From Heliopora coerulea (Eukaryota; Cnidaria; Anthozoa; Scleralcyonacea; Helioporidae), in assembly GCA_030142905.1 (NCBI GenBank), contig JASJOG010000213.1:72001-136000 (forward strand): a stretch of 64,000 nt of DNA. Direction: 5' to 3'. Positions within the stretch are counted from its first letter, which is position 1, and every line of letters begins with the position of its first letter. The position numbers were made by a program, and so were the translations under genes. The notes under the pieces are model-generated. The model was not told the origin of the DNA, did no database searches, and worked only from the letters and a program-made list of their open reading frames with translations. Below are positions 1 through 11,328 of the stretch, piece after piece.

Positions 1-3000
1 GACTGGACTCTCCCGGATTATTCCCTGAAAATTTGGCTGAATATCACATAACTGCTCAATAGCATATGTATTCCAAACAAAAGACAGTTCAGCCTCATGT
101 CTTCTCCATACCTTAATTAGAAAAGAATTTGCAAATGTCATGAAAAATCCCCGATCAATATAATTTAGAATTCATAATAACAAAAAAATAGAATTTAGGT
201 TCATGACATCATTGAACATGCATGTAATATAGTCATTGATAACACTATACAGTGTATACTGTCATTTTAATAATTTTACACCTACCCCCTTCATAAATTG
301 ACTTTTTAAATCTATTGCTTTTTAATAAATATGGTCTGGTTATATTATTCATAAACACAGGTTATTTTATGCTTTGATTAACCAATTTGTATGGGTGTAA
401 TTAAATTATCTACATCTTAATACTACAGGAGAAGTTCCTGAAGGACATAAAACAAAAATTTTGTAGCATTGTGTAACAGGCCTACAGAAATAAATGTAAA
501 ATTTTCCAAAAGTAAGAAGACTGTCACAAAACAAGTGTTCATAAAAAAAGCACAGTTCTGGTTCTTACCACAAGAAACACGACACCCCAAATAACCATAA
601 ACAGTGCATAGACTGGAAGGAGAAAATGATCATCAACTGTAATACCAGGGTTCCTCCAAAAATAAACAAAACCACCAAAAACTGCAGGGATATATAAAGC
701 TTCTCTAAAATAAGTAATCCATGCAAAATAGAATGCTATTTCCTCACCTAAGAAATACAAAAAAACCCCCAAAAAACAATTTAGTGAATATTTCAGTTCA
801 CTACAACAAGCAGCTTTATGTTAATTACCTGCAAGTAAAAAACACTTAATCTCAAACTTAAGTTCATCAAGATGATGCACAATTATAACAAGCAACCCAA
901 AAGAACAGATATTTGAGTTTGTATTTGGGTTAGGTTTAGGGTTAGGGTTAGGATTGGGTTGCAGTTAGGATTAGGAGTTGGGTTAGGGTTAAGGTTAGGT
1001 TTATGTGTAATGAGCCTGCATTTGCCCAATTAATTCAGGTGTAACTGGTGAACAGCACTTGACCCAATTATTTCAACAATGAATTATAAAATTATTGAAC
1101 AATGATGATTTCACTTCTTGATGCTGCATCAAATCATAAATGTCAAGTAGTTCTCATTTATGACACTAATAGCTCCTTGTCAAGCTAATTAAATTTGGAA
1201 GTATTCATTAATTTCAAATTTGAATGTATAATACAGCATCAATGAATTCAGTACATGTGTAATACGAAGAGCTATCCAGTCCTCAGTTAACACTCAACCT
1301 TTAATAGACAAAATCGACCTTCATCAGGATAGTTTTTGTCACAATCCTTACCTAGATACAATTGTCTAATAATTTTTGTAAAATGCTGCATCACACTGTG
1401 AGACATCATGTTAGGAAGAGACATTACATTGTCAGCCAGTACATGGGTAGTTTAAAAAAAAGCTAAATGTACTTTAGATTGTGAGGCATTATGTCAGGAA
1501 GCATGGCAATTTTCAACTTTTAGTTCCACTATGATTTTTCTCAAATTTTTTCCCCATTCTCTAGTAAAGAGTGCAGAAAATAATTACACAAAGTTACATA
1601 CTGCAATTCACACACAAAAGATTGAAACAAGGTGGTACAAACCAAAATAATCCCTAATATCATCCACTGAGCATTCCAACGTGTTCCTTTTCATCTTCTT
1701 CCATAAAAATGCCTTTTTCTCTTTGTTATGCAAAGCATTAACAGAATATATTACTTGTGGTTTACTGTTCTGCAATGCCAGCAAAAGGCTTTCTTCAACT
1801 CCACAAGGCTGCACTTCATGTCTTGACCATAATATCTACAAATTGTTAAAGATGATTTTTACAAAACATCATCCACATGTTGGCAAATACATGTACTTTT
1901 ATGTCATGCAGAAGTCATTGAAAATCTAACCATATAATTCTAGTCCAGGGACTGATCAATGTTTTTTTCAACAGGATTGTTTTCTTTGAAAGACCAAGAG
2001 AAACAGTGCAACATACAAAATTCTGGTTACTGGACTTAGAAAAAATCAAACCTGATGGTTTGTGGTTACTAGTCAGTGTACAATCTGACCAGGATATGAG
2101 CTTTATATAATACTGTTTCTATGCATAACATATTGCAAAGTACAATATAGCACCTTGCACTTTGCACTTTGTGAAGCATTTATAGTCTTTTGCAAAGCAT
2201 AAAAATTAAAAAAAAAACAAAAAACAAACATACAAAAAAAACCAAAAACAAACTATCATTCTAAATCTTTTATATCTTTTTCATGTTCATTCCAATAAGG
2301 TGGTCTGTAGCAGAGATGAGCTGATCTGATTGCTGGATGTGATAAATTAAAATGGTTACATATACATGGGAAATAACAAGTGAGAGACTGGAACAGAAAC
2401 TTTGCTACAAAGTTTCCAAGTTTTGAAATTGGAAATTTAGCCAGAAAATCATGGCAAAACTCAACTGAAAGCAAAGTAAAGAGCTTCAATTGTGTGTACA
2501 AACTTGTACTAATCTGTGAAATGAACTGGTTTGTAAACATAATTTTTTAGTAACATTAAAAAACTACACACTGCTTATAGTTAAGTAATGGGGTCAGTAG
2601 AACAACTTAGAAAATTGTCTAAGCCACCACTTCAGTTGATTTGGATGTTAACTTTTTTTGTGAAGTTGTTTTAACTCCATAATTTGTACCCTGTGTTGTA
2701 AGAGATACCTGAACTACATTCAAAAATCCAAAAAGGAAGAGTTATCAGTGGGTACTAGTTTTTCAGTGTTGTTAAGTACATAAGAAGGAAACAAAATCTT
2801 ATCTGTGGAGTCCTTAAGTTTGTATAATACTTTCCTTAACCAGGCTTTAGTGACAGTGTAGAAATAGTGCATGGAAAAAAAATTAATATTTGAATAGTTT
2901 TTAATAATTTTTTAATTTCAATGTTTGAATAGCTATCAAGAAGGAGACTATGTAGAATGGGGAATCAAAGTGCCACTTACTGTCTTGGATGATATTCTAC

Positions 3001-5444
3001 TCATACAAGAATACACTAGTAATGATTTTTCAGCTGGAGAAAAGAAACTGTCTGAATCTTTTATGCCTTCAAATTCATTGAGATATGCTTCTGACATTTC
3101 TTGCATTATCTAACAAGGAAAAATCATCTCAATTATAATTTCAACACTCTAAAAAAAATTAAAAACAGGTAATAGTGCAGCATGGTACATCTTTCACAAT
3201 TTTCTGACTTGTTCCTGCAGGACAGAATACAAGTGGATAAGAAAATTTTAATCTGGGAAGCCAACTTAGCTGCCAATGTACTGTAGCTGGTGTTAAAGGA
3301 TTACAGAATTATTTCACACAATCTTGATCAAAAATTCATAATTATTATATAATAATGCCATAATGGTCAGTGATATATTTTTCTATGGTAAATAAAGTGT
3401 TCCCATGCCCATATTACCAGTTCTATTTCTATTTGAAGTTCCTTACTTTTAAGTATCTTTCTGCTCAGAATTCTTTTGATATTCCAAAGTGTTGGCCAAA
3501 TATATAAGGTCTACTTATATGATAGAAAATTACAAATACAATCCTAAAGTAAAATAAGCCACAAAAACTCATATGATGGTCCACAATTAAGTTGAGTCTT
3601 CCTAAGACCCAAGCATGGGACAAAAATGTGACAGTTCAAAAACTACTGCATTTCACCTCCCAATTTCCACAATGTAATATGGTACAGTAAATTACTAGTT
3701 CACCTATAAATGAGGTGGGTTATATGGGATGTAACCTTAGCACAAGGGGCAAGGGCACATTCCAAGTATAAATATCAAAGCCCAGCAAAGTGCACAAAGT
3801 AAAGCTATAAACAATGAAAGGTTTGAAAACATTTAATGGATCCAACATTTTGTTGCTTAACACAACATCATCAGGGAATGAATAAATTAAACAGTGACAG
3901 ATAAATATTAGCTAGTGTTACTATTTATATAAATGACAGTGAAGTAGATATATAGGTTTCTTGGCACAACCTATCTACATCATAGTCATTTATATAAATA
4001 GTAACACTAGCTTATATTTATCTTTCACTGTTTAATTTATTCATTCCCTGATGATGTTGTGTTAAGCAACAAAATGTTGGATCCATTAAATGTTCTCAAA
4101 CCTTTCATTGTTTATAGCTGTATTTGAAATGCACTTTGCTGGGCTTTGATATTTATACCTTAAATACAGTTTCCCCCTGGTTTCTCTCATGGCAAGGGCA
4201 CAGTTTAATGATATTTTGATTTGGCTGAAGCCAAATGATTTTACTTGGATTAGGGATGAACTCTGTTCCCTAAGGAGTTAACTGGTTTTTTAGCTGTTCA
4301 GATCACCTACATTTGACTACTGGTAATATTTTTCATGTATCAACAGAATGCTGGAAATGACCTCCTGAGATGGTGAAATTTCAAAATTTCCTTGGAGAGT
4401 GCCCTTGCCTAACATACTACAGCAATACTTGGCATGCTGCAGCAGCTTTGCTTTCCATATAATCTCTATTTCCTATACAGGTTACTTGACAATACTTTTC
4501 AATGTTAGCAGCAAAATAATGTTCTTGGGAAAAACAACCACAAACTAAAACCTTTGGGTAATAGACAGGTAGGATGCTCTTATGTTTGGAACTTCTCAGG
4601 GTTCAAACCATTTTTACATGTATCCCTCTTTAATCTACATCTGTACATGTGTAATAGGCACACAAAAAACAATAGTGTAATTACCATAGTCCTTTTCCAT
4701 TTCATCGGCTTCTTAAGACCAATATTAACAGCCTGTAATAAAATGGTATGAATGGATTTAATATAAAATTAATATTTGATGGTTTTTGACTAAACTTGTT
4801 GCAACCCTTCTCACACAATTTATTCAAGATTTTCATTTACTATTATATTAAATCTTAAGATTTTATTTTTCAAGTTAAGGTAAAACAAACTTGGCCAGTA
4901 GACATGAAGTCTATACCAAGATTCAGCACTCAAAATTTGACTTTCACTTGATATTACCAACATTTCATATTATCAAGTGTAAGTATAAAATATTCCTTTA
5001 ATCCTTTCCTGTCTTTGACATCTTGCCTTGACAAGTAAAATCATCTGGCAAAAGCCAGAATCAGGGTCAGCTTTAAGCTAATTGGATCAATTGCTCCCAG
5101 TTGGGCCCCGCACCTAAGGGGGCCCCGCACTAGGGTAATCTACTCTAGTCTTGTCAAGTACATACAACAACACATTGCAACACATTACACACCTAACACC
5201 ACATTGCAGGTTTTTCAGAGAACAGCAATGATTATAATTTTCTTCTGAATTCTTAAAAAGTCAGTAGTGTTTGTTTATACTGTTTATATTTTGAAGTTTT
5301 TTTTTACTATACTTGAATTAAATAATATATTAATTATATGTGTGTATGTATATATGTATGTTATGTGTTTCTACTATGTTGTAAAGCAATAAACGGATTA
5401 TGGTTTATATGAAGTTTAAACTCAGGAACTGTATTGGCTATCTA

Positions 5445-5492
<48 letters not shown>

Positions 5493-6959
5493 TCATAATT
5501 TCATTTTGAATATTTTTTAATAAATCATTTCACAGTGACTAAAACAAGTAGTTTTTGTAACTATGTGCTTTTCAAAGGTGACCTCCACATTTTGTTTGTT
5601 TACTTGTATGCTAACATGTATGCAACTTTATATTAAAATATAGCTTAGATCAATTTGATACATTAACTCACATGCACTTTTTAAGCACACATTTTCATTG
5701 CTTTCCATTCTACCACAGAGATATAAAATCTATAACAGACTGTATTTTCATCTCAATGATTCTACAGACCTTTGCTGTGAACCTGGGACCCCACTAAAAA
5801 TGTTCCCAATTGGGCCCCGCAGTTCCTAAGGCCGGCCCTGGCCAGAGTAGAATTAAAAAGTATTGAGTAAGAGTATTGTCTGAGCACAACACTAGATCTG
5901 CAGGGTTACAAGTGTGAGTTTAATTCCCAGTTGCAGGCCCAAGAGGTGCATTTTTTACAATTGGTTCTATTTGGTCCAAAAATGAATGATTCTGATAATC
6001 AAAGATTTGCTTTCATTTAATATAGATTCCATTATTTTAATGTTATTGGCAGAAAATATCTAATATTCCTTGGATGAACTGAAATGGTAGGCATAACCAG
6101 TTAGACACCTCAATTGTCAATGTTCATAATTTAGCTTAAGAATTTCTTGTATTTTTTTTTTCTTTTTTTAATATTTACATTTAGTTGACTTGAACAAAAC
6201 ACACTTTGGGGACCTCAAAATCATGTTTATGGCCAATGGTAATTAGGGTTGGTTTCATAAATCTTGGGTCATGACCTATTAATTTTGATTAAAGAATCAA
6301 TATTTTTATCGCTAGAATGCCGGTTAGTGCGTTGGAAAATATTGTGGTCCTCGTGTCAGCAATATGGGAACTAATCTTGGTACCCAAGGTCTTAATTTGT
6401 GGGACCCAGAACTGATAAATCAGACTTACAAGGGATAAAACCATAAACTTAAAAAGTCAGATCTCTGAAGCTCTACAAGCGTTCGATAATCGTTTGAGGG
6501 CAGTTCCCCCAATCTTAATGCAATCCTGTAAATTTCTGGTATGCACGAAATACGAGAAATACACCTTCCTCGCAAAAACAGTCGAGTTACGCGGGAGTCA
6601 GCCATATTGGTGAACCATACACAATATATTTAAAATTGTCAAAAAATATTAACAAAATATCCATATGATATAATATGATATGGAGATATCTTTTTTTTTT
6701 GTGGTTCCTTAACCAGCTTCTAATCCTACCCAATATAAAATAAGAAAACTGTAAGAACTATTTAAGTAGTTCTTATGACAAAGCTCAAACATCAAAGGCT
6801 CACCTCTTTTACAAGTGTGTCGAATGAGGCACCAATGTAAATCGTTTCCCTTCCTTCATATCCAGATTCACAATGCAGTCCCGCCAACCTCAAGCTACTG
6901 ATGACATTTTCTATTAGTTCAGGTGAACAGTCGTCACTTAAAGTAATTGCAAATTCCAT
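1..6959 (-). CDS. ANO10: Anoctamin (TMEM16) of the ANO8/ANO10 type, 3'-truncated by window edge
   Basis: Six coding exons are visible: 6804-6959, 4685-4732, 2981-3109, 1643-1835, 569-747 and 1-111. Each has GT/AG borders and their phases join without a break. The start ATG at 6959 opens the cytosolic N-terminal domain. Exon 3 carries a FFSPAEKSLLVY block like the ANO10 N-terminal domain. The 1643/747 junction gives DDIRDYFGEEIAFYFAW, the family signature just before the first membrane segment. A hydrophobic stretch and then VWRRHEAEL follow, matching the loop after the first membrane helix. Anoctamins of this subfamily are intracellular (ER/endosomal) membrane proteins linked to phospholipid scrambling and contact sites; that role is family knowledge. 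The remaining helices lie beyond position 1. The head-to-head neighbour starts 122 bp away. The 48-bp exon at 4685-4732 is the least certain. ANO8 is the main alternative to ANO10. Confidence 0.88.
923..1008 (+). repeat. Interstitial telomere-like repeat (TTAGGG)n, degenerate
   Basis: A run of imperfect TTAGGG/TTAGGT/TTGGGT hexamers inside an anoctamin intron. TTAGGG is the usual metazoan telomere unit. The degeneracy indicates an old interstitial copy rather than a chromosome end. Confidence 0.8.
3767..4157. mobile_element. Palindromic foldback element (MITE-like)
   Basis: Arms of about 185 bp. The left opens TATAAATATCAAAGCCCAGC and the right closes with its reverse complement. Shared internal blocks include GGATCCAACATTTTGTTGCT. 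It lies in an anoctamin intron. The 11-bp word GCAAGGGCACA occurs on both outer flanks (about 3749 and 4193), which might be a distant duplication or chance. Confidence 0.85.
5062..5840. mobile_element. hAT-like non-autonomous transposon, 779 bp
   Basis: Termini are CAGGGTCAGCTTTAAG and, in reverse complement, CAGGGCCGGCCTTAGG, an imperfect 16-bp inverted repeat. Flanks are GCCAGAAT and GCCAGAGT, a 7/8 match to an 8-bp target duplication as expected for hAT. A GGGCCCCGCA motif repeats near both ends and an (AT)n tract lies inside. There is no transposase ORF. It sits in the largest anoctamin intron. Confidence 0.8.
5448..5489. repeat. (AT)n microsatellite inside the hAT-like element
   Basis: An uninterrupted AT dinucleotide run of about 40 bp. 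Confidence 0.95.
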
Positions 6960-7081
6960 GCCAATCTAGTGAAAGAAGCTGGCATGACCTTGGAGGTTGT
7001 GTCCTGGATTTCCAAAAGCGGACCGTACCATGTTTATATCTTCGTGAAGAACATCCTTATCTACGAGGACTGGGAACGAAG
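6960..7081. promoter_or_regulatory. Short head-to-head gap, probable bidirectional promoter
   Basis: Only 122 bp separate the start codons of the anoctamin gene (minus) and the MRPS18A gene (plus). Both transcripts must start in or around this gap or use 5' leaders overlapping the other gene. No TATA box is evident. The promoter role is inferred from geometry alone. Confidence 0.5.
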
Positions 7082-10000
7082 ATGGTGGGAAATGGAATGG
7101 TTGGTACTCTTAGTTGGGTTTTTGGTCGTTGCAAGCAAGTTGGCCACTCTCAGGCATTGCGGAAAGAATTAATGAATAGCAAGTACTATAATTACAAGAA
7201 GTTTTACCATGGTTGTCTTTCGTATTTCATGCTAACAAATCCGAGATGTTCAGTGCACATTAGTACTGGTGAGAACAGACATTAATGTGTAATAGTAAGG
7301 ACATGAAGCTAATTTATATATTGTAAAATATGACAATTACCAAAAAATGCCAACAATTTCTGTATTTTTTTTTTCCAGAAGCGATTTCTGTTAGAAATTG
7401 GAGCACCACTACTTTTGAAAACACAAAAAGACATGCTCCAGGATGTCCAATCTGTAGTCGGAATCTCACATTCACATACAAGGTTAAAAACGAGATATGC
7501 TTTCATTCATAACGTCCACGTCGTAGGTTCAACTTTTGACAGTTTTGTTTCGTCTTCTTCATCATAAAGGATTATTCTGAGCAGTGGCATAATGAGAGGG
7601 GGGGCAATAGGTACAGCTGCCCTGGGTGGCACTTTTTTTTGGGGGGGGGGATTTTCAGCAATCAGTGCCCTGAAAACGTTGACGTACAACTGTTTAAAAT
7701 AAGTATCTGGCATAATTTTTTGCAGCAGCATAAAAGGATGTTACCAGGTTGTAATAACTACCATAAATGCTTGTTCAATGTTTCCCCCCTGACAGAAGGC
7801 AGTGTGAGTAACCTAGGGAGATTTAATGCGTCAGTCACCAGCATGACTGACATTAGTCAAGTTGAACAAATTATCGTGTTGATGATATTAAGTCATTCTC
7901 ATGTTGATAGACAAATATAAAACCAACTGATTACTATTTATTTGAAGGTTGATCAAAGTTGAATAGCAAAGTTTGAATAAGTCTATGCATAAGCATGATT
8001 AAGAATGAGAATGAACGTAGTGGAGACAGAACATTCCATTTTTCAATGGAATATTCTTTGGGCATTCCTGCTTATTGAGTCTTCTTTTATTCTTTCTTTT
8101 TCTTTTTTTTTTTTGAGGGGGCAGGTGGCATTTTCCACTCCTGTCCTAGGCAGCAATTTGCCTCAAAATGCCACTGATTCTGAGCTGACATGGTGGACTA
8201 CTTTTAAAGGTGGCATGAACAAGTCACATGCCAACACATACTGCCATTAATTCATTTAAATTGTTAACATCCTCCTGTCCTGATAGGTCTTCTATTATTA
8301 AACTTTTACTCAGGCTAATACCAGACATGTTTCTTTGAAAAAGGGAGACTTCTTGACAGGAAAAGTCCATGCTTTGGCATTGAAGACTGACTTCAGTCAG
8401 CTTATACTATTTTGTCTTGGCTAACACCAGATAATTTTATTCAGCAAGGGAGAAAACATGGAGCAATCAAAGGGTTATATCAGGATTTATACAGACTGAT
8501 TAACCATTTGACTGATAAAATTGGCTTGTCATCTTTTAGTATTCTGTTCTAGCTAAGACCAGACATTCTTATTCAACAATGCAAAAAGTGTTGGAGTGGA
8601 AAAATAGTAAAATAAACTTTAACCTACTCCTGTAGTAACCAGCCTTAAGGAACCCTTTGCTATTTAAAAAAAAACCTTTTGCTTAAGTCAGAATAAAATC
8701 ACTTGGTATAAATCAGAATAAGCTGGAAAAAGCTGCCTGAAGCAGGAACAGGACTCAGAGCAGTTTTCCAAACTGTTTCCCAATAACATTAGATATAATT
8801 TAGCAATATATATCAAGCATGTTAATCTGTGTTGTTTTCCCTGCACTTAACAATAGGAACCTGACATACTGGTCTAATTTTTTTACCTTGTCAGGATGTT
8901 TTATTACTATCTCAGTTTGTTTCACCAGAAGGGAACATTTTGAATAGGAGAATAACAGGTAAATATATACCAATCAATGTCAACTGTTCCTGTTGGTATA
9001 GCATAATTTTTTATTTTATATCTTCTTTTGTATCTTTTTAATTTGTATCTTCTGCAACCACAATGGTCTGTTTTCAACCTACCCTAAGTAGTAAATAATA
9101 TAATGAAATAAAGGATACTGCTGTAAAAAAATTAGAAAAATTAAACATATTATTTGTACAAGTTTTGCATATATAAGTTGCCACAATATGTCCATATGTC
9201 AATTGTATTGCCTTTGTGTTACTGAATGGTCATGTATGTATTTCTTGGTTAGAAATATACCTTGCAGTATTTTCTTTTTATCATTTGTTCATTGAATAGG
9301 TGTTTGTAGGAAGCAACAAAGAAAACTTGAAAAAGCTATAGAGATATCCAGAAGATTAGGTATGGGAAATATTTTAAAAGTATGAAGGCAAATGCATTTG
9401 TGTAAGCTTTATAGTTTAATCTCAAATTCATTGACAAATTGTAAGCAAAACACAAAGAAATAAGTTCCAAGATGTAGTTTTAATATCTGATCTTGACTGG
9501 CATAGAATTTCAACAACTTTATAGCAAATTTTCTCTTTGAATATGGATTCATTTGAGATGTAATATCATACACTCAGAAGTCATGTTTCATCACATAACC
9601 AAACACCTCAAAGTTGGTTAAAAAAACTTGGCTATCACCTCATTTTTCAATTCACTTCTTGGTGTTTGGATATGTGATGAAACACTCCTTGTGTATTATA
9701 TATTACATGAAACCCAAATTTCCCAAATTTTCTTACTAAAAAAAATATGGTGCACAAACTGGTTTAAACTTTTATTGGTCTACAACTTCAAGGTTTGAAA
9801 TAAGTGCCAGTCAACAATCATTCACTGGTAAATTATTCAGCTTCTCCAGCAAATGTCATCACTTCCTGTTTGTCCATGACCATTAAATTTTTTCACATGT
9901 TCAGGATTTTTAAAGGACTTTTGGCTAAATTTTGTTTCAAAATGGTTGTGTTCATAATCTTTCCTAATATTGTCTTGTGCATGCAGCATCATCTACTTTA

Positions 10001-10590
10001 AACCTTACAAACTTTTTAAATGCATTGATTTCAATGTGTTAATCCTTGCTGTTTAAAATGCAATGGTAAATTTAATGGTATAAGATATCTAAAGTGGATT
10101 GTTTGGTATCATTTCCCCCAGGCAACTTCAGAGTAGCAGCCAGCTATGCCTTAAGGATAGAAAACTCTCAGCAAGCCATGTCAACAGTTTTTCAATGATC
10201 CCTAACAGCATTTTTGCATGCACAGGGTCATTCAAGTGCCCTTGAGTTGAAATATCTAAACTTCCCTCGAGCTGGCCAAAATTCCCTTGAAATCCTGTGG
10301 AAAATGCTGCTTGGGAAACAACAAATATCAGTTAACACAGGACCCATTATGAAGCATAAGTTTTTGCCTTTGTATGTAGCATTGTCTCTCTACACATCCC
10401 TATTTCAGATGATGTTGTAAATAAACAACTTACACTTGTTTATAAATATATTTTAAATAGCTCAAATTTGGCATCATTTGACTTCATTAAAGAGAATCAA
10501 ATGATACATTTTTTTTTTCTAAATTTAGGATTGATCACAAGAAATCCCTCAGCTCTTCCTCATCAGAAAGTCAAAAGTCAGAACCACTAA
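7082..10590 (+). CDS. MRPS18A: Mitochondrial ribosomal protein S18, MRPS18A (mL66) type
   Basis: Five exons, 7082-7268, 7379-7482, 8895-8958, 9300-9359 and 10529-10590, encode about 158 residues with consistent phases. The N-terminus is basic and free of acidic residues over the first 29 residues, as in a mitochondrial targeting peptide. Exon 2 has a CPICSRNL Cys-X2-Cys motif like the CPIC segment of MRPS18A. Exon 3 gives DVLLLSQFVSPEG, and exons 4-5 give ITGVCRKQQRKLEKAI and a RRLGLI segment, the bacterial S18 core fold. The Cys pair and the spacing to DVLLLSQF point to the 18A paralogue rather than 18B or 18C. The protein stops soon after the S18 core, so it lacks most of the C-terminal extension of mammalian MRPS18A (about 196 residues). 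Start: the first in-frame ATG at 7082; the in-frame ATG at 7097 is an alternative. It should act in the mitoribosome. Confidence 0.87.
7582..8176. mobile_element. hAT-like non-autonomous transposon, 595 bp
   Basis: The element begins CAGTGGCATAATGAG and ends with the reverse complement of CAGTGGCATTTTGAGG, a typical hAT terminus. It is bounded on both sides by the exact 8-bp duplication ATTCTGAG (7574-7581 and 8177-8184). Internal G-rich runs and GCCCTGGGTGGCA-like words occur near both ends. No transposase is present. It lies within MRPS18A intron 2. Confidence 0.87.
9553..9710. mobile_element. Small inverted-repeat element
   Basis: TGTTTCATCACATAACCAAACACC at 9584-9607 is nearly complementary to 9661-9684, and outer segments around ATGTAATATCATACAC also pair with the right end. 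It can fold into one hairpin. It lies in MRPS18A intron 4. The exact ends are not certain. Confidence 0.65.
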
Positions 10591-11328
10591 TTGATGAAAT
10601 ATAAGAATCTCATAAAAAATATTAAACACTACAGTCCTGTAAAGAAGTGTCTTTGTACGTATCCATGAAAAAGAATATTTATTAGTTACACAGTTTTTCT
10701 TAATATTTTAGTTACTAGTATGAAAAAAGGTTCTGTCCAGTGTTAACTCAGGTTTGGTCATTCTTGTTCTGCAACTGGAATACATAATTATAACCTGTCT
10801 GTCTCCCAGTTGTGACCTAACGAGGTTTCAAAATATCTCATTGGCCTATGTAGCAGTAGTATAACTTTATTTCAATAGGGTAAAAACACCTAACAGTAAG
10901 CAATAGCTACTGATAAACTTGTGGCCCTAATAACTACCTAAAATATACAAAAACATATTTAAAGAAGCATGGTGTACACATAAAAGGTCCTTATAAAAAG
11001 CATGCTTAAAGCATCCAATAGAAACCTGATTCCTAAGAGTAATCTTTAGTGCATTCCACTGTTTCGCAGTGACAGGACATTAAAATCTTCAAATTAAAAT
11101 GTGAAAGATCAGTTCTGAAGAGGAGACAAGAACACAAGAAACTACCTTAGGTTGATGTTTATTTAGTCTGAGTTTAATTTGTTGCTCAATCACTTGAGAA
11201 GAAATTACACAAAATTAATATTCCACAGGCATGAAAAGTAATACTACTACTATACACATGACTTTCATTATTACTCAAATGCTAAAGTTCAAATGCCTGT
11301 GAAGCTGAGTACCTGTAGAATTATACTT
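10591..11328. other. Convergent 3' region of MRPS18A and RSPH9, with a retroelement-like tail
   Basis: No coding exon. Around 10850-10885 the minus strand reads TTACCCTATTGAAATAAAGTTATACTACTGCTAC, a sequence resembling the 3' tail of a SINE or short LINE copy; a similar tail occurs near 33470-33520. The RSPH9 polyadenylation signal lies at 11158-11163. Confidence 0.5.

Noticed and set aside
2256..2540. 94-codon ORF on the minus strand
   Set aside because: Lies between two well-supported anoctamin exons in the intron, has no splice-consistent link and no recognisable motif.
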